DNA of 64,000 nucleotides, from NCBI GenBank assembly GCA_005502805.1, contig SCMY01000001.1, positions 186,001 through 250,000 on the forward strand, written 5' to 3'. How positions within the stretch are numbered: the first letter of the stretch is position 1; every line of letters starts with the position of its first letter. This DNA is from Rhizobiales bacterium 2SD. Lineage in GTDB: Bacteria; Pseudomonadota; Alphaproteobacteria; Rhizobiales; Beijerinckiaceae. The translations under genes were made by a program, and so were the position numbers. Positions 1 to 8,443 of the stretch are shown here, in pieces. Below the pieces are notes generated by a model. It did not search any database, had not been told where the DNA came from, and saw only the letters and a list, made by a program, of their open reading frames with translations.

Positions 1-2
1 CC

Positions 3-275
3 AGTGCGCCCGACATCCGCGACGCCTGCGGCCGCAGCATTTTGGGCCATGCCGCGACGCTGGAAGCCGATATCGAGCAGGCGCGCCGGGACCACGGCAT
101 CACCACGACCGGCTGGAGCGCCGAAAGCCTGGCCCGGCACACCCAGGCTGTCCTGCAGGGCGGCTTCGTCCTCGCCAAGGCCGGCAACGATCCCGATCTG
201 GCGCGCGAAAGCCTCGACCATCTCGACCGCTATATCCGCCACCTCTTCCACGTCGCCGAGGAGCGTGCAGCATGA
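3..275 (+). CDS. TetR-family transcriptional regulator, C-terminal part (5' truncated)
   Basis: The reading frame is open from the first bases and stops at 273-275, so only about 90 C-terminal residues are in the window. The segment LQGGFVLAKAGNDPDLARES followed by HLDRYIRHLF is typical of the ligand-binding C-terminal domain of TetR/AcrR regulators, where a 'QG.ilAKa..d' helix precedes the last dimerisation helix. The DNA-binding N-terminus lies outside the window. The stop overlaps the next gene's ATG (ATGA), so it is probably the first gene of a small operon with the GFA-like protein. Its target is unknown. A TTG at 42 could be called as a start but the homologous region continues upstream of it. 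Confidence 0.75.
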   Translation, partial: SAPDIRDACGRSILGHAATLEADIEQARRDHGITTTGWSAESLARHTQAVLQGGFVLAKAGNDPDLARESLDHLDRYIRHLFHVAEERAA

Positions 276-808
276 GCCAATCCATGACGATCGGCTGCGC
301 TTGCAGCCATACCCGGCTGAGGGTGCAAGGGGCACCGATCCTGGTCTCCGAATGCCTGTGCGACAGCTGCCGGGCCGCCGCGGTCCGGCTCGCCAGGCTG
401 CCCGGCGGCAGCGATATTCTCACCGCCTACGGCGCGACGCCGTCAACCGAATATCGCAAGGACCGGGTCGAGATCGTTGCGGGTGCAGAGAGCCTGCGCG
501 AGTTCCGGCTGAAGCCCGGCGCCGGCTCGCGCCGCATCGTCGCGACCTGCTGCAACACGCCGGTCCTCCTGGAGATGAAGGGCGCGCATTGGCTCAGCCT
601 CTACACGCATCTCTGGCCTGAAAACGCCCGGCCCAGACCGGAATTGCGGACCATGACCGGCGACCTGCCCGACGCCTCCGTCCTGCCCGCCGACATCCCG
701 AACCTGAAGACCCACACGGTCTCCTTCTACGCCAAGCTGCTCGGCACCTGGATCGCCATGGGCTTCCGCAACCCGACAATCACGACAGCGGGGACGATCG
801 ATGCCTGA
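272..808 (+). CDS. GFA/CENP-V-like zinc-binding protein (DUF6151 type)
   Basis: This is a 178-residue protein with a cysteine pattern like that of the glutathione-dependent formaldehyde-activating (GFA) fold: C9/C11, then a CLCDSC group (C28, C30, C33), then a C93-C94 pair. In this fold the cysteines bind zinc. It resembles the family named DUF6151, whose members have no known reaction. It starts with an ATGA overlap on the TetR-like gene and is overlapped at its end by the next small gene. The TetR regulator may control both. No catalytic role should be assumed from the name. Confidence 0.7.
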   Translation: MSQSMTIGCACSHTRLRVQGAPILVSECLCDSCRAAAVRLARLPGGSDILTAYGATPSTEYRKDRVEIVAGAESLREFRLKPGAGSRRIVATCCNTPVLLEMKGAHWLSLYTHLWPENARPRPELRTMTGDLPDASVLPADIPNLKTHTVSFYAKLLGTWIAMGFRNPTITTAGTIDA

Positions 809-1103
809 CGACAAGATCGAGATCGAGAACGTCAACAAGCCCGGCAAGTCCGAGCGGGTCGACCGCGGTAAATATCTGGCGATGCGCAAGGCGCTGCTCG
901 CCGCACTGCCCGACGAGGAGCCGGGGCTGACCGTCCCGGATGCGAAGGAGGCGTTGCTGCCACTCCTGCCGGACGATCTCTTCCCGCAGGGCGCCACCGC
1001 CGGCTGGTGGCTGAAGGCCGTCCAGCTCGACCTCGAGGCGAAGGGCGTGATCAAGCGCGCCCCGCGCAAGCCGGTGCATCTCTACCGGCTCACCGCGAGC
1101 TGA
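801..1103 (+). CDS. DUF6958 family small protein
   Basis: The 100-residue protein has the conserved opening IEIENVNKPGKSERVD and the core GWWLKAVQLDLEAKGVI that I recognise from the uncharacterised DUF6958 family. The fold looks like a small helical, winged-helix-like domain. The start overlaps the end of the GFA-like gene by 8 bases, so the two are translationally coupled. There is no signal peptide or membrane segment. Function unknown. Confidence 0.65.
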   Translation: MPDDKIEIENVNKPGKSERVDRGKYLAMRKALLAALPDEEPGLTVPDAKEALLPLLPDDLFPQGATAGWWLKAVQLDLEAKGVIKRAPRKPVHLYRLTAS

Positions 1104-1105
1104 CC

Positions 1106-2236
1106 TCAACCCGTCTCGGCGAAGGCCGTCGCCAGCGCCGCCGCCGCCTCGTCGAGTTCGGCCGTCTCATGCGCAGCGCTGACCTGCAGACGCAAGCGCG
1201 CCTCGCCTTGCGCCACAATCGGGAAGGACACCGCCGGGGCGAAGACCCCCGCACGCGTCAGGCGCGTGGTCATCGCCCGCGCCCGCTCCTCGCCGCCGAC
1301 CTTCACGGCCGTGATGGCGCTGTCGCTGTCGTGGCAGGCGAGCGCATAGAAGTGCAGCGCCTCGCGCAGATGCGCGACATTGCGCCAGAGCCGCTCGCGC
1401 GGGCCGGGATCGTCGCGGCAGATTTTCAGCGCCGTCAGCGCCGTCGCGGCGTTCGCCGTCGTCATCCCCATGGTGAAGATCCAACTGCGCGACTGCGCCT
1501 TGAGCTTTTCGACCAGCGCGCGCGGCCCGGCGACGAAGCCGCCACTGGCCCCGCCTAGCGCCTTCGACAGCGAGCCGGTCAGCAGCGTGTCCGCCGCGCC
1601 ATTGGCGAGGCCGCAGAGCGGCGCGGTGCCGGTGCCACCCGGCCCGACCACGCCGGTCGCATGCGCCTCGTCGATCATCAGCATCGCGTCGAATTCGCGC
1701 GCCAGCGCCTGGATTTCCGGCAATGGCGCCGCTCCGCCCTCCATGCTGAAGATGCCGTCGGTGACGATCAGCCGGCGCTTCGCCCGCCTTGTCCCCTCCA
1801 GTGCCCGCCGCAGGCCGGCGATGTTGCGGTTGTCATAGGTCTCGACTTCGGCACGGCTGAGTCGGCAGCCATCGATGATGCTGGCATGGTTCACTCGGTC
1901 GGAGATGATGACGTCGCCCGCCCCCACCAGCGTCGTCAGCACCCCGCCATTGGCGCTGCCGCCGGAAGAGAACAGCGCCACCGCCTCGACGCCGAGGAAG
2001 GAGGCGAGGTTCTCCGCCAGTGCCTCGTGCAGCGGCGTCGTCGCGAAGACCGGGTAGATTCCGGTGCCGCTGCCGTAGAGCCGCAGCGCCTCATTGGTCG
2101 CCGCCAGCACGCGTTCGTCGGTCGAGAGGCCGAGATAGTCGTTGGCGCCGAGCATGATCGTGTCGACGCCGTCGAGCAGGATGCGCCCGCCGCGGCGGCG
2201 CTCGATCACCCTTCGGGTGGGGACATGCGCGTTCAT
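1106..2236 (-). CDS. alpha-oxoamine synthase-like PLP enzyme (AONS/KBL fold)
   Basis: The 376 residues form a fold type I PLP enzyme of the alpha-oxoamine synthase group (8-amino-7-oxononanoate synthase, 2-amino-3-ketobutyrate CoA ligase and relatives). Visible landmarks are NDYLGL near the N-terminus, H117 that stacks on PLP, the DEAHATGVVG segment (D189 binds the pyridine nitrogen) and the Schiff-base lysine K225 in GSLSKALGG. The segment after GSGTG reads IYPVFATTPLHEALAE, unlike the usual AONS or KBL versions, so the acyl or amino acid substrate is not predictable. It is translationally coupled (ATGA, 2233-2236) to the upstream M20 amidohydrolase. I cannot assign it to biotin synthesis; no other bio gene is present. 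Confidence 0.75.
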   Translation of the reverse strand: MNAHVPTRRVIERRRGGRILLDGVDTIMLGANDYLGLSTDERVLAATNEALRLYGSGTGIYPVFATTPLHEALAENLASFLGVEAVALFSSGGSANGGVLTTLVGAGDVIISDRVNHASIIDGCRLSRAEVETYDNRNIAGLRRALEGTRRAKRRLIVTDGIFSMEGGAAPLPEIQALAREFDAMLMIDEAHATGVVGPGGTGTAPLCGLANGAADTLLTGSLSKALGGASGGFVAGPRALVEKLKAQSRSWIFTMGMTTANAATALTALKICRDDPGPRERLWRNVAHLREALHFYALACHDSDSAITAVKVGGEERARAMTTRLTRAGVFAPAVSFPIVAQGEARLRLQVSAAHETAELDEAAAALATAFAETG

Positions 2237-3408
2237 GGCGCGGCCTTCGGCAGCGCGTTGGCGACGAGGTTCTGCCAGTAGCGCAGGACATGCGGGACGA
2301 TGCCATCGTTGAAGACGTAACGGTCACCATGCAGCCCTTCGCCGGGCCCGACCTCGCCGGCGCCGACCCAAGCATAGCATCCGCCTGCGGCGCGGATCAT
2401 GAAGGCGAAGTCCTCGCAGCCCAGGCTCGGCTTGAACTCGGTCGCCACGTTCTCCGGCCCGACCGCCGCAGAAGCTGCCCGCGCGGCCAGCGCCGCCGCC
2501 TCGGCAGTGTTGATCACCGGGGGATAGCCGCGCTTGTAGTCGAGCGTCGCGCTAACGCCATGCGAGGCGGCGACACCATCAGCGATCTCGCCGATCAGCC
2601 GCTCGCACAGATCCGACAGCGCCGGATCGAAGAAGCGGCAGGTGCCCTGCAGCCAGACCTCTTTCGGCACGATGTTGCCGACATTGCCACCATGGACCTG
2701 CGTCAGGCTGACGACGATCGGCGTCAGGGGGTCGACGCCGCGCGAGACGATGCGCTGCACGCTCTGGATGAAGGCCCCGGCTGCGAGAATCGGGTCGTCG
2801 CCGAGATGCGGCATGGCGACATGGGCGCCGAGTCCGGAGAAGTGCAGCTCGAAATTATCGACTGCCGCCATCTGAGCGCCGGCGCGGGCTGCGATCGTGC
2901 CGAAGGGCACGCCAGGCCAGTTGTGCACGGCATAGACCGCCTCGACCGGGAAGCGCTCGAGCAGCCCGGCCTCGATCATCTTCATGCTGCCGCCCTCGTT
3001 CTCCTCGGCCGGCTGGAAGATGAAGTGGACGGTGCCGTCGAAATCGGGATTCTCGCTGAGGAGCTTCGCCGCCCCGAGCAGCATGGCGCTGTGGCCGTCA
3101 TGGCCGCAGGCATGCATCACGCCCTCTTTCGTCGAGGCATAAGGCAGGCCGGTGCGCTCGATGACAGGCAGCGCGTCGAGTTCGGCACGCAGGCCGATGG
3201 CGCGCGTGCCGGAGCCGGCGCGCAGCGTGCCGACGACGCCGGTGCCGCCGATCCCCTCCCGCACCTCGAGACCGAAGGAGCGCAGCTTGTCGGCGACGAA
3301 GCGGGCCGTCTCGACTTCCCTAAAGCCGAGTTCGGGATTGGCGTGGATGTGATGGCGCCAGGCGACGACCTCTGGCGTCAGCTTGGCGATCGGGTCATTG
3401 TGCAGCAT
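2233..3408 (-). CDS. M20-family metallo-amidohydrolase (hippurate hydrolase-like)
   Basis: This 391-residue protein resembles the M20D group of amidohydrolases (hippuricase, N-acyl amino acid hydrolases). Motifs include HANPELGFRE near the N-terminus, MHACGHDGH for metal binding, the PAEENEGG segment with the general-base glutamate pair, and a late conserved His in EGLHGDRYVF. I chose the ATG at 3408 because GGAGA precedes it by a proper distance; the longer frame to 3507 would run through the divergent AraC promoter. It would hydrolyse an N-acyl or amide bond in the cytoplasm. It forms a two-gene operon with the oxoamine synthase, so the pair may handle an N-acyl amino acid; that is inference. 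Confidence 0.85.
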   Translation of the reverse strand: MLHNDPIAKLTPEVVAWRHHIHANPELGFREVETARFVADKLRSFGLEVREGIGGTGVVGTLRAGSGTRAIGLRAELDALPVIERTGLPYASTKEGVMHACGHDGHSAMLLGAAKLLSENPDFDGTVHFIFQPAEENEGGSMKMIEAGLLERFPVEAVYAVHNWPGVPFGTIAARAGAQMAAVDNFELHFSGLGAHVAMPHLGDDPILAAGAFIQSVQRIVSRGVDPLTPIVVSLTQVHGGNVGNIVPKEVWLQGTCRFFDPALSDLCERLIGEIADGVAASHGVSATLDYKRGYPPVINTAEAAALAARAASAAVGPENVATEFKPSLGCEDFAFMIRAAGGCYAWVGAGEVGPGEGLHGDRYVFNDGIVPHVLRYWQNLVANALPKAAP

Positions 3409-3476
3409 GGTTCTCTCCTGTCCGTGTCCCAGGATTAGGAGAGCGGGCCGGGCAGCGTCTTGAACCAGATTGACCG

Positions 3477-4301
3477 ATGAGTGAGCCGCGACAGGAAAGT
3501 CAGGCATTCTGGCGCCACGCCGCCTTCCGCGAGCTCGGCCTGCTCGCGGCGCGCTTTCGTGAGCATCGCTATGACCGCCACACCCATGATGGCTATGTCA
3601 TCGCGCTGATCACCGAGGGCTGCGAGCGCGTCCGCGTCGGCAGGCAGGAGGTGCTGGCGCCGGCCGGCTCGGTGCTCATCGTCAATCCCGAGGAATGGCA
3701 TGACGGCGAGGCCGGCGCCGAGGAGGGCTGGGCCTACCGTACCTTCTATCCCTCGGTCGCACTGCTCTCGGAGGTCGCGGCCGAGCTCGGCCAAGGGCAG
3801 GCGCCGCTGTTCCCACAGGCGCTGCTCGACGACCCCGAACTCTCTCGCCTCCTCGCCACAGCCCATGCGGAATCGACCTCGGCGGATGCGACCCGCGCCG
3901 AAGCCTCGCTGCTGACCGCGTTACACCGCCTGATCCTCCGGCATGGCGACGCCGACCGGCCGGCCGAACCGCTCGATCGCTCAGGCGCGCAGCGCAGGTT
4001 CTCGCGCTATGAGGAAATGATCGAGGATAACCTCGCCGACGAGCTCGACCTGCAAGGCCTCGCCGCGGCCGCCGGCGTCACCCGCTTCCAGGTCATCCGC
4101 GACTTCAAGAAGCTGACCGGCTCGACCCCGGCCACCTTCATCCGCGACCGCCGCCTGCGCCGCGCCAACCGTTTGATCCAGAACGGCGCCAGCCTGGCGG
4201 ACGCCGCCTTCGCCGCCGGCTTTTCCGACCAGAGCCATCTCTCGCGCAGCTTCCGCGCCGTGCACGGCATCACGCCCGGCATGTTCCGCAAAGCCGGCTA
4301 G
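3477..4301 (+). CDS. AraC-family transcriptional regulator
   Basis: A 274-residue AraC regulator. Residues about 25-110 form a cupin-type sensing domain (RHTHDGYVIALI, later HDGEAGAEEGW), and residues about 170-270 contain the two helix-turn-helix units ending in FSDQSHLSRSFRAVHGITPG, the diagnostic AraC second-helix region. It is divergent from the M20/oxoamine synthase operon across only 68 bases, and the EamA exporter follows 23 bases downstream. It probably controls both flanks. AraC-EamA pairs are common in proteobacteria, often for amino acid or metabolite export. Confidence 0.85.
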   Translation: MSEPRQESQAFWRHAAFRELGLLAARFREHRYDRHTHDGYVIALITEGCERVRVGRQEVLAPAGSVLIVNPEEWHDGEAGAEEGWAYRTFYPSVALLSEVAAELGQGQAPLFPQALLDDPELSRLLATAHAESTSADATRAEASLLTALHRLILRHGDADRPAEPLDRSGAQRRFSRYEEMIEDNLADELDLQGLAAAAGVTRFQVIRDFKKLTGSTPATFIRDRRLRRANRLIQNGASLADAAFAAGFSDQSHLSRSFRAVHGITPGMFRKAG

Positions 4302-4324
4302 AACACTCTCTCCTGCAAGCATCG

Positions 4325-5197
4325 ATGAAACCGCGTCACCTCCTGCTCGCGCTCGTGGTCGTCTTCTTCTGGGGCGTCAATTTCGCGATCATCAAGCTCG
4401 GCCTGCGCCAGATTTCGCCGCTCGGCCTCGGCGTCATCCGCTTCGTCCTCGCCGCTTTCCCGTGGATCTTCTTCATCCGGCGGCCACAGATTCCGCTCTC
4501 GTCGCTGGCGCTCTACAGCCTGCTCATCTTCGCGCTGCAATTCGGCTTCCTCTTCACCGGCATGAAGGTCGGCGCCAGCGCCGGCTTGGCCTCGCTGGTC
4601 ATGCAGTTGCAGGTCTTCTTCACCATCGGCTTTGCCGTGCTCTTCCTCGCCGAACGGCCAACGCGCTGGCAGCTCCTGGGAGCGCTTTTCGCCTTCAGCG
4701 GCATCGCCGTCGTTGCGGCGAACCTCGGCGGCGACGTCACGCTCGCCGGCCTGTCGCTGCTGATCCTGGGGGCGATGGCCTGGGGCGGCGGCAACATCGT
4801 CTCGCGCATCATCTCGATGCGTCATGGCGCGATCAACGTGCTCGGCCTGGTCTGCTGGGGCAGCCTGTTCGCCACGCCGCCCTTGCTGGCCGTCGCGCTG
4901 ATCCTCGACCCGCAGGGTCTCACGGCCAGCTTCACCGGACTCGACTGGACGTCGCTCGGGGCGATCGCCTATCTCGTCTACATCTCGACCCTGTTCTGTT
5001 TCGGGGCCTGGAGCCTGTTGCTGGGGCTCTATCCCGTGGCGACCGTCGCGCCCTTCACATTGCTCGTCCCGGTCTTCGGCTTCCTCGGCTCGGCGGTGCT
5101 GCTGGGGGAGGTTATCCAGCCCTGGAAGCTGCTGGCCTCCGCCCTGATCATCGCCGGACTGCTCCTCAACGTCTTCGGCCAGCGCCTATTCAAGTGA
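4325..5197 (+). CDS. EamA-family (drug/metabolite) transporter
   Basis: The 290-residue protein consists of about ten hydrophobic segments in two EamA repeats, starting ALVVVFFWGVNFAIIKLG and ending in a helix followed by a basic tail. WGVNFAIIK and the internal repeat around AMAWGGGNIVSR are typical of the DMT superfamily (YdeD/RhaT relatives). It is most likely an inner-membrane exporter of amino acids or a related metabolite. It lies directly after the AraC gene and is probably co-transcribed with it. The substrate could be tied to the product of the neighbouring amidohydrolase/oxoamine synthase pair. Confidence 0.85.
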   Translation: MKPRHLLLALVVVFFWGVNFAIIKLGLRQISPLGLGVIRFVLAAFPWIFFIRRPQIPLSSLALYSLLIFALQFGFLFTGMKVGASAGLASLVMQLQVFFTIGFAVLFLAERPTRWQLLGALFAFSGIAVVAANLGGDVTLAGLSLLILGAMAWGGGNIVSRIISMRHGAINVLGLVCWGSLFATPPLLAVALILDPQGLTASFTGLDWTSLGAIAYLVYISTLFCFGAWSLLLGLYPVATVAPFTLLVPVFGFLGSAVLLGEVIQPWKLLASALIIAGLLLNVFGQRLFK

Positions 5198-5287
5198 ACT
5201 GCGGCAGCCGCGGTCACATCCGCGCTAGCGGCGGAACTTGCCGCCCCATGGCCGACTTGCCCCTTCATGCCGCCCGGAGGACCAGCC

Positions 5288-5854
5288 ATGCCGCGCATCG
5301 TCAGCAAGGAGGATTTCCCGGTCGGCCATATCCGGCAATATCTCGAACCCGGCCCGATCGTGCTGGTCTCCTCCCGCCATCGCGGCAGGGACAACATCAT
5401 GACCATGGGCTGGCACATGGTGCTGGAGTTCTCGCCATCGCTCGTCGCCTGCCTGATTTCCAGCGGCAATCACAGCCACCGCATGATCAGGGACAGCGGC
5501 GAATGCGTCATCAACCTGCCGACGACCCGGCTCACCGAACAGGTGGTCGGCATCGGCAACTGCTCCGGCGCCGGCACCGACAAATTCGAGACGTTCGGGC
5601 TGACGGCGCAGCGGGCGCACGCGGTCAAGGCGCCGCTGATCGGCGAGTGCCATGCCTGCTTCGAATGCCGCATCCATGACGAGGCGCTGATCGAGCGCTA
5701 CGACCTCTTCATCCTCGAAGTGGTCAAGGCGCATGTCGCGCCGCGCCCGCTCCACCCGAAGACGCTGCACTACACCGGCAACGGCCTCTTCATGACCGCG
5801 GGCAAGGTCATCGACGAAAGCGCGAAGTTCGAGCCGTTCATGCTGCGCACTTGA
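5288..5854 (+). CDS. flavin reductase-like FMN-binding protein
   Basis: The 188-residue protein belongs to the flavin reductase-like split-barrel group: VLVSSRHRGRDNIMTMGWHM near the N-terminus, the ISSGNHSHRMIRDSGECVIN core and a conserved late HYTGNGLF segment. Members bind FMN and reduce flavins with NAD(P)H or act as accessory reductases. The ATG at 5288 is preceded by GGAGG at the correct spacing, which decides it over an in-frame upstream codon. It ends just before a strong bidirectional hairpin terminator. No partner monooxygenase is adjacent, so its role is open. Confidence 0.8.
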   Translation: MPRIVSKEDFPVGHIRQYLEPGPIVLVSSRHRGRDNIMTMGWHMVLEFSPSLVACLISSGNHSHRMIRDSGECVINLPTTRLTEQVVGIGNCSGAGTDKFETFGLTAQRAHAVKAPLIGECHACFECRIHDEALIERYDLFILEVVKAHVAPRPLHPKTLHYTGNGLFMTAGKVIDESAKFEPFMLRT

Positions 5855-5877
5855 TGCCGGCCCGGTCGTTCGCAAGC

Positions 5878-5909
5878 AAAAAAGGCCGCGCCTCCTGGCG
5901 CGGCCTTTT
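5878..5909. terminator. bidirectional intrinsic terminator
   Basis: A 9-bp perfect stem (GGCCGCGCC, loop TCCT, GGCGCGGCC) sits between an A-run (5878-5883) and a T-run (5906-5909). It would work in both directions and separates the convergent flavin reductase and outer-membrane protein genes. Confidence 0.9.
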
Positions 5910-5929
5910 CCATCGCAGGGCGATGAAGT

Positions 5930-6667
5930 TCAGAACTTATAGGCGAGGCTGGCGCGGGCCGCGTGCGAGGACGGTTCGTGACCGGCCGTCAGGCCGAGAA
6001 AGGCGCTGCGCGCGGTGTAGTCGAAGTTGCCGTAGTCGGTGTAGCGATAATCGACGCCGAGGATCAGGTTGTTGGTCATGGCGTAGTTGACGCCGCCGCC
6101 GACCGTCCAGCCCGTGCGCGAGAACTTGCCGCTCTCGCCGAAGCCGGCGAGCGGGTTGAAATAGGTGTGCTCGAACTTGGTGAAGGCAGCGCCGGCCGTG
6201 CCGTAGACCATGAAGCGGTCGAAGGCGTAGCCGATGCGGGCGCGCACCGAGGCCTGCCAGTCCTGCTGGACACGGACGAGGCCGCCCGGGTCGAAGGGGC
6301 TACGGACCAGCGGCGGGTCATTGAAGCCGCCGCGTGCGTTCATGGCTTCGACATCGCCTTCGACGCCGAGCACGATCTGGCCCATCTGGTAGTTGAAGCC
6401 AGCATGGCCGCCGGCCACGAAGGACGAGGGGCTATAGTCGAAATTCACGCCGAGCGGCGTACGGCCGGCGGTCAGGAACTCGCCCAGCCGGTCCGAACCC
6501 CAGGAGTAGCCGACCTGTCCGCCGACATAGAAGCCGGTCCAGTTGTAGAGCTGCGGCAAGGCCGGCGCCATCGGCAGAGATTTCCTCGAGGGCAGATCGG
6601 ACGCCATGGCAGCGCCGCTACCCAGCAGGACGATGCTCGCGACGGTGGCTTTCAGAAGCGTCTTCAT
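5930..6667 (-). CDS. Omp25/31-type outer-membrane beta-barrel protein
   Basis: A 245-residue protein with a clear Sec signal peptide (MKTLLKATVASIVLLGSGAA, cleavage after AMA at about residue 22). The mature part opens with YNWTGFYVGGQVGYSWG and ends ARASLAYKF with a terminal Phe, both hallmarks of eight-stranded Omp25/31 or OmpA-like barrels in Hyphomicrobiales. Alternating motifs such as ILGVDYRYTDYG mark the last strands. It sits in the outer membrane; a structural role is typical. It is a single-gene unit, closed by the terminator at 5878-5909. Confidence 0.9.
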   Translation of the reverse strand: MKTLLKATVASIVLLGSGAAMASDLPSRKSLPMAPALPQLYNWTGFYVGGQVGYSWGSDRLGEFLTAGRTPLGVNFDYSPSSFVAGGHAGFNYQMGQIVLGVEGDVEAMNARGGFNDPPLVRSPFDPGGLVRVQQDWQASVRARIGYAFDRFMVYGTAGAAFTKFEHTYFNPLAGFGESGKFSRTGWTVGGGVNYAMTNNLILGVDYRYTDYGNFDYTARSAFLGLTAGHEPSSHAARASLAYKF

Positions 6668-6850
6668 CGGTTCTCTACTCGATCACGGAACGGGCGCGGA
6701 GCGGCCCATCGCTATGCCCTGGCGGGGGCTATCGGCTGCTCGCAGTATGAAAGCGTTAAGGTTAACAAAGCTCTAAGCCGCTATGACCTTCATTAAGATG
6801 CGGGAACGAATGCTTATGGTGCCGCGTTGGCAGCGCGACGGAGCCTCTAC

Positions 6851-7876
6851 ATGGCCTATTTCAAGCGACTGACGGGCGCCGCCGGACTCGCCGCCATGGT
6901 CGCCGGTTATCTCCACGGCCTGGTCTCGCGCCGGGTCGGCGAGCCCCTGCGCCAAGCAAGGCGCGGGCGCGGGGCCAGGAGCCCGGTTTCCCTGCCATGG
7001 CGCGGCTGGAAGGACGTGCTGGCGCGCTTCGCCGCCCGCATCCAGGAAGCGCGTGTGCTCTCGCTGGCCGGCGCCGTCGCCTTCTTTACCCTGCTCTCGC
7101 TGGTGCCGGCCCTGTCGTTGCTGGTCACGCTCTACGGCATGCTGACCGATCCGGCGACAATCGTCGGCCAGCTCGACGACGTCACCATCGTCTTCCCTGA
7201 AGCGGCGCGCGAGCTGATCCGCGAGCAGGCGCTGAGGCTGGCGGGCCAAGACACGGCCAATCTCTCGCTGACCTTCCTGATCAGCTTCCTCGTCGCGATC
7301 TGGAGCGCCAATGCCGCGATGAAGGCGGCCTTCGATGCGCTCAACATCATCTATGGCGTGCGCGAGCGCCGCGGCTTCGTCCGGCTCAACCTGGTCTCGC
7401 TGGCGACGACACTGAGTGCGCTCATCGTGCTGATCCTGGCGCTGACGCTGATCGCGAGCCTGCCGGTGGTGACCGCGCTCTTTCCGTTCGGCCACGAGCT
7501 GGAGGTGCTGATCCGCTGGCTGCGCTGGCCCGCCTTCTTCGTCGTCGGCATCACCGCGATCGGCTGCCTCTACTGGATCGGCCCGACCCGCAAGCCGCCG
7601 CGCTTCGCCTGGGTGCTACCGGGCGCCATCGCAGCGGCGCTGCTCTGGGTCGCGGCCTCGATCGGCTTCTCCTTCTATGTCAGCACGCTCGGCCGCTACA
7701 CCGCGACCTATGGCTCGCTCGCCACCATCGTCGTGTTCATGACCTGGCTCTGGCTCTCTGCGACGATCGTGCTGGCCGGTGCCGAGCTCAATGCCGAGCT
7801 GGAGCATCAAAGCCGTTACGGCTCGGCTCCGGCGCCGGTCACGCAGCTCAGCCGCAGCGCGCCCGGCGGACGCTGA
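6851..7876 (+). CDS. YihY/BrkB-family inner-membrane protein
   Basis: A 341-residue protein with about six transmembrane helices and the YihY hallmarks: LAGAVAFFTLLSLVPALSLL, the segment IWSANAAMKAAFDALNIIYG, and GRYTATYGSLATIVVFMTWL near the C-terminus. Family members were once annotated as ribonuclease BN or virulence factor BrkB; the real function is not settled. I chose ATG 6851 because CGGAG lies seven bases upstream, rather than a TTG at 6827. It is a stand-alone gene between the divergent omp and the DUF423 gene. Confidence 0.85.
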   Translation: MAYFKRLTGAAGLAAMVAGYLHGLVSRRVGEPLRQARRGRGARSPVSLPWRGWKDVLARFAARIQEARVLSLAGAVAFFTLLSLVPALSLLVTLYGMLTDPATIVGQLDDVTIVFPEAARELIREQALRLAGQDTANLSLTFLISFLVAIWSANAAMKAAFDALNIIYGVRERRGFVRLNLVSLATTLSALIVLILALTLIASLPVVTALFPFGHELEVLIRWLRWPAFFVVGITAIGCLYWIGPTRKPPRFAWVLPGAIAAALLWVAASIGFSFYVSTLGRYTATYGSLATIVVFMTWLWLSATIVLAGAELNAELEHQSRYGSAPAPVTQLSRSAPGGR

Positions 7877-7982
7877 CCAGTGGCTGGAGCACGATGCCAC
7901 AGCCGCAGGCGCTTGACCTCGCCATGACCGAGGCATCTGTTCGTCGGCAATCACGGCCCAGCGCCAACACGACGGATACCTC

Positions 7983-8354
7983 ATGATCACCGCGACCCGC
8001 ATCCACCTCACCATCGCCATGCTGATGGGGCTCTCCGGCGTGACCCTGCTTGCCGCCGGCACGCATTCCGGCGCCTCCGACAATGTCCAGATCGCCGGGC
8101 AGATGCTGCTCTTTCACGCGCCCGCGGTGATCGCAGCCTGCACGGCAAGGCGGGCCGAATTACTGGCCGATTGGCCGGCGCGCCTCGCGATCTCCCTGCT
8201 GATCCTCGGCGTCGCGCTGTTTTCCGCCGATCTGGCGGTGCGCGGCTTCCATGGCGAGCGCCTCTTCCTCGGCGCGGCGCCCGCCGGCGGCTTCATGATG
8301 CTCGGCGGCTGGCTTGGGCTCGTCCTTGCCGCCCTGTTCGCGAAGCGCGCCTGA
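7983..8354 (+). CDS. DUF423 (YgdD-like) small membrane protein
   Basis: The 123-residue protein has four predicted membrane helices and the family pattern: AMLMGLSGVTLLAAGTH, then a half with FHAPAV, LGVALFSADLAVRGFHGERL and a glycine-rich PAGGFMMLGGWLGL. It matches DUF423, inner-membrane proteins of unknown function. The 106 bases upstream (7877-7982) hold no gene that I can support. Confidence 0.8.
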   Translation: MITATRIHLTIAMLMGLSGVTLLAAGTHSGASDNVQIAGQMLLFHAPAVIAACTARRAELLADWPARLAISLLILGVALFSADLAVRGFHGERLFLGAAPAGGFMMLGGWLGLVLAALFAKRA

Positions 8355-8443
8355 CCGGCATCGGCGCGCTTTCGCAGCCTGATATCTTCCGCTAGAACGC
8401 GGCGCGGCGCGGCTGCCTCCCTGCGCCTTTGCGGAGCCTGTCG

